From Sciscionella marina DSM 45152 (GTDB lineage: Bacteria > Actinomycetota > Actinomycetes > Mycobacteriales > Pseudonocardiaceae), in the NCBI RefSeq assembly GCF_000379465.1, contig NZ_KB905389.1:1-64000 (forward strand): 64,000 nucleotides of DNA. The letters run 5' to 3'. This document shows, piece after piece, positions 9,300 to 17,366 of this stretch. How positions within the stretch are numbered: position 1 is the stretch's first letter; each line of letters opens with the position of its first letter. The notes under the pieces are model-generated. The model did no database searches. It had not been told where the DNA came from and was given only the letters and a program-made list of their open reading frames with translations. Position numbers and translations under genes: made by a program.

Positions 9300-10897
9300 C
9301 GGCCGGCCTCCCCGTGCCCGGCACCGCCGGGCGTCTCGACGCGAAGCACGTCACCGGCGTGGAGCACTATGTCCCGTGCGATCCGCGGCAGCTCGGCTTC
9401 CTGTACTCGGTCGGGGTTCAGGACGAAGTGACCGGGTGCACCGTCGGCGCCACCGCGTGTCCCCCGTGCGGGTTCGATGTGCCGTTCACCGGTCAGGCTC
9501 AGGCGCGCGGTTTCGGCAAGGAGCCGGTAATCGCGGCGGATTCCCCGTCCGCCGCGATGTGCGCCACCACCGCCGGAACCGTCGCGCAGTTCGTAGCGCT
9601 CCACCCGCAGGGGAAAGGCGTGTTCGAGCGCTTCGACCGGGAGGTTCGCGGCGCCGGATGCGTAGATGCGCACTGCGTCGAGGCCATCGTGGGTGGCCGT
9701 TGCGCCGAGCGCACCGGCGATGGTCTCGTAGTTGACGAAGTAGTCGTCGGTGCGCTCGTCGAGGCCCGCGAACACCACGAGCTGGTGCGGACCGGAACCG
9801 GCGACCATGCGGTCCGGGGCGGCAAGCGAGAGCGCGCCCGCTATCGCGTCGGCGAGCACGCCGCAGGACAGCGCGCGGGCTCCGACCGGGGCAGGTTCCA
9901 CGGGGTTCACGATCGTGCCCTCTGGTGCGATGATCTCGATACTCCGGTAGAAGCCGTCGTTGGTCGCGATCGCTGGATCGAGCAGGGTCTTGACCACACA
10001 GAACGCGGTGGCTGCGAGGGCGTAGGAGGGAATGTTGCGCGCGTAGGGCAGCTGCGGGCTGGAGCCGGTGAAGTCGAAGACCAGCCTGCCGTCACGGACC
10101 TGGAGCCGCACGTGGATCCGCAGTGGGGTGCCATCGGCGAGTGGATCCAGGTACTCGTCGTGCTCGTACGCGCCGGGCTCGATCTCCGCGTAGCGGGCCC
10201 GGATACGCCGTTCTGTCGCCCGGAGAAGATCGTCGACGTAATCCTGCAACCGGTCCGTACCGTAGCGTTCGGCGAGTGCGGCAAGCCGCTGCTGGCCGAT
10301 CCGGTTGGCGGCGATCTGCGCGTGCAGATCACCGCCGCGGTCCACGGGCACACGTGAGTTGAGAGCGACGATCGCGATCACGTCCTCTTGCACACGACCG
10401 GAGCCCACCAGCTTCACCGGCGGCAGTCGCAGCCCTTCCTGGAACACTTCGCGGCAGTCGGCGGATTCGCTGCCCGCGACCATGCCACCGACATCCGAGT
10501 GGTGGGCGGTGCTCGCCGCGTAGCCGATGAGCCTGTCGTGCAAGAAGATCGGCGCGACCACGTTGACGTCGGGCAAGTGTGAGCCCCCGCCGTGGTAAGG
10601 GTCATTGGCAACGAACATGTCTCCGAACCGCAGTGTCTCCACCGGGTAGCGCTCGTGCACGGACCGCACCGAGCCGAGCAGCGACCCCATGTGCAGCGGC
10701 AGTCGCTGTGACTGTGCGAGAACGTGACCCTGCGCATCGAACAGACCGGTGGAGCAATCGCCGCGTTCACGGATGTTCGGCGAGTAGGCGGTACGCATGA
10801 GCGCGCTGCTCATCTCCTCGGTGATGGCGAACAACGCGCTGCCGATCACCTCGGTAGTGATCGGGTCCAGCTCCGCTGCGGTGTCGGCGGGGGTCAT
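9296..10897 (-). CDS. hyuB: Hydantoinase B/oxoprolinase-type subunit
   Basis: A 533-aa HyuB-family protein starting MTPADTAAELDPITTEVIGS. Conserved blocks are AYSPNIRERGDCSTGLFDAQG, GDMFVANDPYHGGGSHLPDV and, near the C-terminus, GGRGIRRDYR. An open frame continues 76 codons upstream but is the shadow of hyuA; the ATG at 10897 overlaps the hyuA stop (ATGA) and is chosen. With HyuA it would form an ATP-dependent amidohydrolase opening a hydantoin, 5-oxoproline or similar cyclic amide, or a related carboxylase; no third subunit gene is present here, which favours hydrolysis. Confidence 0.9.
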   Translation of the reverse strand: MTPADTAAELDPITTEVIGSALFAITEEMSSALMRTAYSPNIRERGDCSTGLFDAQGHVLAQSQRLPLHMGSLLGSVRSVHERYPVETLRFGDMFVANDPYHGGGSHLPDVNVVAPIFLHDRLIGYAASTAHHSDVGGMVAGSESADCREVFQEGLRLPPVKLVGSGRVQEDVIAIVALNSRVPVDRGGDLHAQIAANRIGQQRLAALAERYGTDRLQDYVDDLLRATERRIRARYAEIEPGAYEHDEYLDPLADGTPLRIHVRLQVRDGRLVFDFTGSSPQLPYARNIPSYALAATAFCVVKTLLDPAIATNDGFYRSIEIIAPEGTIVNPVEPAPVGARALSCGVLADAIAGALSLAAPDRMVAGSGPHQLVVFAGLDERTDDYFVNYETIAGALGATATHDGLDAVRIYASGAANLPVEALEHAFPLRVERYELRDGSGGGGAHRGGRGIRRDYRLLAETARLSLTGERHIEPARGTRGGADGAPGHFVLNPDRVQEAELPRIARDIVLHAGDVLRVETPGGAGHGEAGR

Positions 10898-12927
10898 CGT
10901 GTCTCCTCGATGATCAGGTTGGCGTACTCGTCGATGCCGGCGTTCTGTCCGGGAAGCACGACGGTCGTGGCGTCCAGTTGGCTCACGATCGCCGGACCGG
11001 AACAGCTCCAGCCGAGTGGAAGCGCTTCTCTGCGGTAGACCTCGGCGCTTGTCCAGGTGCCGTCGACGAAGATGTCGCGCACGGTCGGGGTGGCCTGTCC
11101 CTCGGGCATCGGCTGCGAGCTCCACGAGCGTTCGGTCGGCGCGGTCGTGGTGAGCCGTACGGCGACGACCCGTACCGGTTCCTCGGGCAGTGTGTAGCCG
11201 TACCGTTTCTCATAGAGCCGATGGAAATCGGCGACCGCCTGCCGTAAAGAGTCAGCGTCCGGTTCGCCGTGCAGCGGCACCACGAGGGCATGGCTCTGGT
11301 TGGCATAGCGCAGTTCGATGCGCCGTTCGGTGAGCACGGCATCGGTGACCGACTCCACGCGGGCCCAGTCGGTGGCACGCTCGTCAAGCCCCTTGTAGGC
11401 GGCGACGATATCCGCGAGCCCGGTTTCGGTGGCTTCCGCTACGCAGGTGGCACCGAAGTCGCCGCGCACATCGGCGGCCAGAGCGCCGTAGGCGCACAGG
11501 ATGCCGGGAGCAGGCGGGACGAGCACGCGACGGATGCCGAGCTCGCGAGCGAGAGCCGAGGCGTGCAGTGGCCCGGCGCCGCCATACGGGACGAGCGTGA
11601 ACGCACGAGGATCGGTGCCACGGGCGACCGAAACGGTGCGAACGGCGCGGACGAGATCGGCCTGCAGGACCCGAAGCACGCCCTCGGCGACCGCGACCGC
11701 ATCAAGCCCGAGCCGTCGGCCCACCTCCGCTTCCAACTGACCTGCCGCGGCCGCGATGTCGACGCGAAGCGTCCCGGCAAGCGGCGCGTCCGGGTGCAGA
11801 TAGCCGAGCACACAGTCGGCATCGGTGACCGTAGGGCGGCTCCCCCCACGGCCGTAAGCGACCGGTCCCGGGGCGGCGCCCGCGCTTCGTGGACCGACCT
11901 TGAGCAGTCCGCCATCGTCGACCCAGGCGATGGATCCACCACCGGAACCGACCGAGACCACGTCGACCATCGCGCCCATGATCGGGCGGCCATCCATCTC
12001 CCGCTCGTGCACGATCGGTACCTGCCCACCGCGCACGAGACAGACATCCGTGCTGGTGCCACCCATATCGAAGGTGATGATGTCGCGCACCCCTGCCTCG
12101 GCAGCCAGCGCAGCGGCACCGAGGACCCCGGCGCTCGGCCCGGAGAACAGGGTGGAGACCGGGAGCTCCCCGGTCGTCGCGGTGGACGCGAGACCACCGT
12201 TGGACTGCACCACCCGCACGGGCGAGGCGATGCCCGCCGAGGCGACCGCATCGGAAAGCCGATCGAGATAGCGGCGCATCACAGGGACAAGAGAGGCATT
12301 GACCGCGGTCGTGCTGAATCGCTCGTACTCGCGGTACTCCGGGTGCACCTCGCTGGAGACCGAGACCGGCACCCCGGGCAACACCTCCTGGAGACGCCTG
12401 CGAACCTCCACTTCATGCCGCCGGTCGGCGTAGGAGTGCAGCAGGCACACCGCGATCGCGTCGGCCCCGGAATCACGTATCCCGGCGATCGCCGCCCCAA
12501 GGCTGCCTTCGTCAACAGGACGGACCTCCACCCCGTCGATGTCCAGCCTTTCGTCGATCTCGAACCGCAATTCCCGGTCGATGATCGGTACCGGCTTACG
12601 CACCGACATGTCGTACAAGTGCGGCCGACGTTGCCGGGCGAGCTCGATCACGTCGCGGAATCCCGCCGTGGTCAGCAACGCGGTGCGGGTCGCCGCACCC
12701 TCGAGCACAGCATTGACCGCCACCGTCGTGCCGTGGTTGAAACGGGCGATCTCCCCGTATGAGACACCGTACTCGGCGAGCAGACCGAGAACACCGGCCA
12801 TGATCGCCGCCGACGGATCCTCCTTGATGGAGGGCACCTTGCGGACGGCGACCAAGCCACGCCGCTCATCGACCAGTGCGACATCCGTGAAAGTTCCCCC
12901 GGTGTCCACTCCGACCCGCCACGACAT
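10894..12927 (-). CDS. hyuA: Hydantoinase A/oxoprolinase-type ATPase subunit
   Basis: A 677-aa HyuA-family protein. The actin-like ATPase phosphate loop DTGGTFTDV is at residues 8-16; later blocks FDMGGTSTDVCLV and GAGPLHASALARELG are family signatures. It is the first gene of the minus-strand operon and is divergent from the RpiR-type regulator, with 163 bp between the starts that hold inverted repeats. It supplies ATP-dependent activation of the cyclic amide substrate handled with HyuB. A second, only distantly similar HyuA-like protein is encoded at 18919. Confidence 0.92.
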   Translation of the reverse strand: MSWRVGVDTGGTFTDVALVDERRGLVAVRKVPSIKEDPSAAIMAGVLGLLAEYGVSYGEIARFNHGTTVAVNAVLEGAATRTALLTTAGFRDVIELARQRRPHLYDMSVRKPVPIIDRELRFEIDERLDIDGVEVRPVDEGSLGAAIAGIRDSGADAIAVCLLHSYADRRHEVEVRRRLQEVLPGVPVSVSSEVHPEYREYERFSTTAVNASLVPVMRRYLDRLSDAVASAGIASPVRVVQSNGGLASTATTGELPVSTLFSGPSAGVLGAAALAAEAGVRDIITFDMGGTSTDVCLVRGGQVPIVHEREMDGRPIMGAMVDVVSVGSGGGSIAWVDDGGLLKVGPRSAGAAPGPVAYGRGGSRPTVTDADCVLGYLHPDAPLAGTLRVDIAAAAGQLEAEVGRRLGLDAVAVAEGVLRVLQADLVRAVRTVSVARGTDPRAFTLVPYGGAGPLHASALARELGIRRVLVPPAPGILCAYGALAADVRGDFGATCVAEATETGLADIVAAYKGLDERATDWARVESVTDAVLTERRIELRYANQSHALVVPLHGEPDADSLRQAVADFHRLYEKRYGYTLPEEPVRVVAVRLTTTAPTERSWSSQPMPEGQATPTVRDIFVDGTWTSAEVYRREALPLGWSCSGPAIVSQLDATTVVLPGQNAGIDEYANLIIEETR

Positions 12928-12984
12928 GCGCTCTCCTCACCAAGACGTTGACTGCCGGAACACTAACCAGCCAAACGGCCTCTT

Positions 12985-13038
12985 TGCAAGCAATCTCGCG
13001 TGATCTAAATATCTGCAAAGATACTTGCATTGCTTGCA
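12985..13038. promoter_or_regulatory. Operator candidates between hyuA and the RpiR regulator
   Basis: TGCAAGCAAT (12985-12994) and ATTGCTTGCA (13029-13038) are exact 10-base inverted arms 34 bases apart. Between them TATCT-GCAA-AGATA (13010-13023) is a second perfect small dyad. Such paired sites fit a dimer or tetramer of an RpiR/SIS regulator that can loop DNA. They sit between the divergent starts at 12927 and 13091. The repeats are seen; binding is inferred. Confidence 0.55.
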
Positions 13039-13090
13039 CTGGTGCGGCACGCTCGTTCATGACAATCAGGGGAACTGCGAGGATGAGCTG

Positions 13091-13948
13091 ATGGCCGAAC
13101 CTGACGAGCTGCGCGCGCAACTTGCTGCGCTGGCGCCTTCACTGGGCAAAGCGCAACGTCAAGTGGCGCGGGCGATGCTCGAGGATTTCGATGCCATCGC
13201 CTATCTACCCGCTGCTGACCTCGCCGAACGCGCCGACGTGCACACCGCCACCGTGGTGCGACTCGCGCAGCGCTTGGGATTCGCGGGCTACCCTGATCTG
13301 CAACGCTCCCTGCGGTCCACGCTCTCGAAATACCCGCACTTCCTCAAGGAACTCGCCAGCGATCCCGAACCGGACAACTCGGCTGCAATGTTCGACGCGG
13401 TCCTTGCACAGACCCGGCGCAACCTCGAACATTTGACCCGGACGGTCTCACCCGCGATTCTCGCCGACGCCGCGGAAGCCCTGACTCGAGCCCGCCAGGT
13501 GCTGCTGTTGGGGCTCGGCGTCGCCGCTCCCGTCGCGGCTCACCTCGGTTCGTCACTACGACTACTGGGAATCGCCGCCGATCAGCCCGCGGACCCCGTC
13601 GCGACAGCTCAGCAACTGGGCCTGCTCGCACCCGAGGATCTCGTGATCGCCATCGACTTCCATCGCTACTACCGCGCGACCGCGGACGCTGCGGCGGCGG
13701 CCGCGGCCACCGGCGCGAAGGTGATCGCATTGACCGACAGCGAAGTATCGCCACTCACGACTTCGGCGCAACTCGCCCTCATCGCCCCCTCCGACAGCCC
13801 CACACCCCGGACCTCACTCACACCCGCACTGACTGTGGTCGAAACACTCATTGCCATGACCGCACGCGCCGACCACATCCGAGCCGAAGACGCGATGCAA
13901 CGCGTCGACGCCTCCTACTCCGCGATGAACGTCTTCGCGCACGAATAG
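13091..13948 (+). CDS. MurR/RpiR-family transcriptional regulator (HTH + SIS)
   Basis: A 285-aa regulator starting MAEPDELRAQLAALAPSL; GAGGA 8 bases before this ATG supports it over an upstream in-frame ATG. Residues 1-78 form the RpiR helix-turn-helix, with LAERADVHTATVVRLAQRLG; residues 115-255 form a SIS domain, normally a sugar-phosphate sensor (VLLLGLGVAAPVAAHLGSSL). It is divergent from hyuA and probably controls the hyu operon. RpiR regulators beside hydantoinase or oxoprolinase genes are a recurrent arrangement; the ligand here need not be a sugar phosphate. Confidence 0.9.
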   Translation: MAEPDELRAQLAALAPSLGKAQRQVARAMLEDFDAIAYLPAADLAERADVHTATVVRLAQRLGFAGYPDLQRSLRSTLSKYPHFLKELASDPEPDNSAAMFDAVLAQTRRNLEHLTRTVSPAILADAAEALTRARQVLLLGLGVAAPVAAHLGSSLRLLGIAADQPADPVATAQQLGLLAPEDLVIAIDFHRYYRATADAAAAAAATGAKVIALTDSEVSPLTTSAQLALIAPSDSPTPRTSLTPALTVVETLIAMTARADHIRAEDAMQRVDASYSAMNVFAHE

Positions 13949-14413
13949 CGAAAAAGGCTGCCCGGTCACCGAAAGCGCGCTGCGCTGCAGGGCCGCGCGA
14001 TCCAGCAGCCGTAGCGGTCGCACGCCGCATCACCACACGGGACAGTCCGCTGACCGGCGCCTCCGACACCTACCGCGCCCCGCTTCCCGAACCCGCCGAT
14101 GACAAGCTCATAGACCGGATCGTGGCGCTCCTGGGCCGGGACCCGAACTGGCAGCCTGAGCGGAAACGATCAGCTATCCGGCACGGCGATCGTTCACCCA
14201 GCTTCGCGGCTCGCGAGGGTTATCGGCGTCAGCGATCACATCGATCAACTCGGCCGACTCGTACCGATCATGCACTCTGCCCCGGGGACACGGCCTGCAG
14301 TCGAGGTCGAGGAGGACCCAGGGGCCGGTCTGCCCCAGTCCGACATCTCGGCCGCCGTATCACCCGCAGCGCTGACACGCACACTCCATATCGAGCCAGT
14401 CACTCCTGACCGT
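13949..14413. other. Intergenic, no gene recognised
   Basis: 465 bp between the convergent RpiR and flavin-hydroxylase genes. Short open frames are present on both strands but show no family resemblance. A GC-rich stretch right after the RpiR stop (around 13975-14000) could fold, but no clean terminator stem was found. Confidence 0.4.
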
Positions 14414-16354
14414 CTAGCCTCCACGACTTCGATGGAACCCCAAGCTCACCTCGATAAGGACACCTCGCAGGAAATGCGTCAGTTCCTCATGGGCGTCAAG
14501 TGGAAGCACGTGGGCGATGTACTGGTCGGGACGGACGAGGACGAGCGCTCCGCATTGGCGATCGATTCCACGTCGCTCGAATATATCGAGGGCTGGGTCG
14601 GGGCAGAAGACCTTCTCGTAGTCGATAAGTCCGTATGGTCCTTTGCGGGGCAACAAGGCTGGTGGTAGCTCTCTAGCAGTCAGTTCTCGGTGGTGTTGCT
14701 GAAGGATTGCGCGCACGTCGATGACCGAGTCCGGATCGGCATCGGGTGGAGTGAACAGTGCGATGGGTGAGTGCGGTGAGGCCAGAGTCGCCGCCATTCG
14801 ACGTAGGCATGAATCCGGACGGTCCGGACGGGCCTGGTCGGCGAACATGTAGAGCCGCCAGGCTCCGTCGGCGCGAGCCGCGTGTCCTAACTGCATGGGC
14901 TTGGCATCGGCGAGCCTGACCACGGGGGCGGAGTGAAAACGTGTCCCGAGCTGGAATCCCTGGGCGAGATGTTGGTGTGTCGGCCGCGCGGTGAGCAGCG
15001 AAGGACCGTAACGAACTCCGACGCCCGCGGTGAACCGCCCCTGTTCGCGAAAATATTCCTGGAATCGAGCCGAGCTGGGAGTCTCCGACTGGCCGGAATG
15101 GGAGGCGAACATGGCGGCGAATGTCCGATCGAAATCGATGAGTTCTTGGGCTACGGCCTGGCGTTCCGGGGAATAGGTCTGCAGCAATTCTGGTCTTGAG
15201 GTTCCACGCAGCACCGTGGCAAGCTTCCACCCGAGGTTCCACGCGTCGGCGATCGAAACGTTCATCCCCTGTCCCGCTTTGGCGCTGTGTGTGTGGCAGG
15301 CGTCGCCGGCGAGAAATACCCTGGGCTGACACGTATCGAACTCGCCGCCCGCGATGTCGTCGAAGCGATCACATAACCGCTGGCTGACCTCATAGACTGA
15401 CCACCAACCAACCTGTTTCACGTCAATGCTGTAGGGGTGCAGGATCCGGTTGGCGACTGCCGTGAGTTTGCGTGGGGTGACGGTACGGTTGCGCAGCATT
15501 TCGCCGTCGCGGTCATTGTCTAGCTCGATGTAGAGCCGGACAAGGTAGCCGCCCTCTCGAGGGATGATGAGAATGCTGCCGTATTCGGAGTTGATCGCCG
15601 ACTTCAGCCGGATATCGGGAAAATCGGTGATGGCCAGCACGTCCAGTACGCCCCAGGACTGGCCGTTGGCCTCTCCCTCGAGTTGACGTCCGACGGCCTG
15701 CCTCGTGACGCTGTGCGCGCCTTCGCAGCCGACGACATACCGGGCGCGAATGGTTGATGTCTCCCCGGTGGGGCTGGAATCCTCCAGGTGTTGTAGTACG
15801 ACCGTTACCGGATACTCATCCGTGCTGTCCGTACTGATCCGCACGTCGGCAGCATGTAGCCCGTAGTATGGTTTCAAGCGGGCGGCTGAGCGACGCATGT
15901 GCTCTCGGAGGAAGGTCAGCATCCGGGCCTGGTTGACGATTACGTGCGGCATCTCCGACAGGTCGTCTTCGACGTCCTTGATGCGGCCGGTGCGCACGAT
16001 CGAGCCGGGATTCGCGGGGTCCGGACGCCAGAAAGTGACCTCGTTGACTTGATAGCCCTCCTGCATGAGTCGGTCCGCCAAACCGAACGTCTCGAAGATC
16101 TCCACTGTGCGGCACGCGACACCGTCCGCCTGGCCGACCTCGAGTGGCCCGGACCGCCGGTCGAGGATGACCGTGTGGACCTCGGGAAACTGGGCGAGTT
16201 GGGCCGCCAGCAATAGCCCGGCAGGGCCGCACCCGATGATGACGACGTCCGCCACGCGTGGCAACCCGCTGGAGCGCCCTGCCATGCGCGGATCGGGCTC
16301 GGCGATGAATGGGTCTCCGGGTTTGTAGCCGTCGAGATAGAATTGCTGCTGCAC
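14414..16354 (-). CDS. FAD-dependent aromatic hydroxylase (phenol 2-monooxygenase / 3-hydroxybenzoate 4-monooxygenase type)
   Basis: A 646-aa flavoprotein. The FAD dinucleotide fold VVIIGCGPAGLLLAAQLAQ is near residue 38, the DG motif is in VVGCEGAHSVTRQAVG and the second FAD motif is in FLAGDACHTHSAKAGQGMN. Length and the C-terminal thioredoxin-like domain fit the phenol hydroxylase/MobA group, which hydroxylate phenols or hydroxybenzoates ortho to the OH using NADPH and O2. A GTG at 16354 with AGGGAG 9 bases ahead is the best start; the longer open frame has no similarity. The gene is preceded by the IclR gene and a strong dyad (16480-16496). It probably feeds catechol-type products to ring cleavage. 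Confidence 0.88.
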   Translation of the reverse strand: MQQQFYLDGYKPGDPFIAEPDPRMAGRSSGLPRVADVVIIGCGPAGLLLAAQLAQFPEVHTVILDRRSGPLEVGQADGVACRTVEIFETFGLADRLMQEGYQVNEVTFWRPDPANPGSIVRTGRIKDVEDDLSEMPHVIVNQARMLTFLREHMRRSAARLKPYYGLHAADVRISTDSTDEYPVTVVLQHLEDSSPTGETSTIRARYVVGCEGAHSVTRQAVGRQLEGEANGQSWGVLDVLAITDFPDIRLKSAINSEYGSILIIPREGGYLVRLYIELDNDRDGEMLRNRTVTPRKLTAVANRILHPYSIDVKQVGWWSVYEVSQRLCDRFDDIAGGEFDTCQPRVFLAGDACHTHSAKAGQGMNVSIADAWNLGWKLATVLRGTSRPELLQTYSPERQAVAQELIDFDRTFAAMFASHSGQSETPSSARFQEYFREQGRFTAGVGVRYGPSLLTARPTHQHLAQGFQLGTRFHSAPVVRLADAKPMQLGHAARADGAWRLYMFADQARPDRPDSCLRRMAATLASPHSPIALFTPPDADPDSVIDVRAILQQHHRELTARELPPALLPRKGPYGLIDYEKVFCPDPALDIFERRGIDRQCGALVLVRPDQYIAHVLPLDAHEELTHFLRGVLIEVSLGFHRSRGG

Positions 16355-16479
16355 TTGTCTGACTCCCTGGCCGTCGAATCCTCTCCCGGCCGTCGAAGAA
16401 CAGGGCCTCCGCGCCGCACAGCTCGGATTGCCCAGTGGCGCCACCCATCGTGCCGTCAATCCGATTCAGGAGACAGAAT

Positions 16480-16496
16480 TTTCTGCTATGCAGAAA
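16480..16496. promoter_or_regulatory. IclR operator candidate upstream of the flavin hydroxylase
   Basis: TTTCTGC-TAT-GCAGAAA is a perfect 7-base inverted repeat with a 3-base centre, between the IclR stop and the hydroxylase start. The same GCAGAAA half-site occurs twice between the IclR gene and the aldehyde dehydrogenase. An overlapping CAGAA-TT-TTCTG lies at 16474-16485. Confidence 0.6.
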
Positions 16497-16557
16497 CATC
16501 CATTTCACAATATCCCGGTATTCGCGCTCGGTACCTGTTGCTCGGGACACAATCGTG

Positions 16558-17319
16558 TCATTGCGACTGGACGGGTGCCCCACCTGCTTCGAGATCCCGC
16601 TCGATGACCGTGGCGGTGGTGACTATTTCGTTTCCCCAGACGCGCAGATCGTCACGTCGGAATCGAGCACTAGGCAGCGAGATCGAAATGGCCGCGGTGG
16701 GCTCTCCGGATGGCTGGTGCAAAGCCGCGCCGATGGCGGTGACACCGCGTTCGGTCAGTTGATCATTGATCGCGAAGCCGCGCTTCCGGACCGTACGAAG
16801 CTTTCGCCGGAAGCTCCGCAATTCGACCTCGCCATGGGCTTCATAACGTTCTTCGATCGCACTCCCGGACATCTCGGCGAGCAGAGCCTGGCCACCGGAG
16901 GCGAGATGGGCCGGTACGACCTGTCCCACGCGATCGCCTACCCGGAGCAGTTGATCACATTCGGCTGTGGCCAGGAAACGAACCTCGGCACCGACGAGCA
17001 CCACGAGGTTGCTCGACTCCTGCACCCGGCGAGTCAGTGCCTGCAAATGCGGCACGGCGATGCGCCGTAGCAGCGCGAGCGGCGCCTCGGACTGCTGTGC
17101 TGGCCTGAGCAAATATCCGGCGGTATATTGTCGCTGCGAAGTCTGCTCGGCGAAATCACGATAAACGAGCATGGCAAGCAATCGATGCGCGGTGGAAGCC
17201 GATACGCCCAGACGCGATGCGGCGTCGGTGACCCGCAGTGGCCCTTCCTGTTGGAGCAGCTGAGCCAGGTGTAACGCGTGGTCGACGGACTCGACCGCAT
17301 AGGTTGGCTTATTCTTCAC
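16558..17319 (-). CDS. IclR-family transcriptional regulator
   Basis: A 253-aa IclR regulator. The winged helix is at residues 8-70, with VTDAASRLGVSASTAHRLLA; the GAF-like effector domain occupies 80-240 and includes VVPAHLASGGQALLAEMS, typical of the family, and a C-terminal block with RGVTAIGAALHQPSGEP. It lies between the flavin hydroxylase (same strand) and the divergent aldehyde dehydrogenase operon, so it can control both. Repeated GCAGAAA half-sites occur in both flanking gaps. IclR members often respond to aromatic acids, which suits the context. Confidence 0.9.
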   Translation of the reverse strand: MKNKPTYAVESVDHALHLAQLLQQEGPLRVTDAASRLGVSASTAHRLLAMLVYRDFAEQTSQRQYTAGYLLRPAQQSEAPLALLRRIAVPHLQALTRRVQESSNLVVLVGAEVRFLATAECDQLLRVGDRVGQVVPAHLASGGQALLAEMSGSAIEERYEAHGEVELRSFRRKLRTVRKRGFAINDQLTERGVTAIGAALHQPSGEPTAAISISLPSARFRRDDLRVWGNEIVTTATVIERDLEAGGAPVQSQ

Positions 17320-17320
17320 A

Positions 17321-17349
17321 GCAGAAAACTATATCCTTATTCGCAGAAA
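17321..17349. promoter_or_regulatory. Paired IclR half-sites upstream of the aldehyde dehydrogenase operon
   Basis: GCAGAAA at 17321-17327 and again at 17343-17349, 22 bases apart (two helical turns), in the 47-bp gap between the divergent IclR (17319) and dehydrogenase (17367) starts. They match the arms of the dyad at 16480-16496. Confidence 0.5.
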
Positions 17350-17366
17350 TGCGCCACAGTGATCGT

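Noticed and set aside
14122-14668. Open frames between RpiR and the flavin hydroxylase
   Set aside because: No recognisable domain; the later one overlaps the hydroxylase in antisense.
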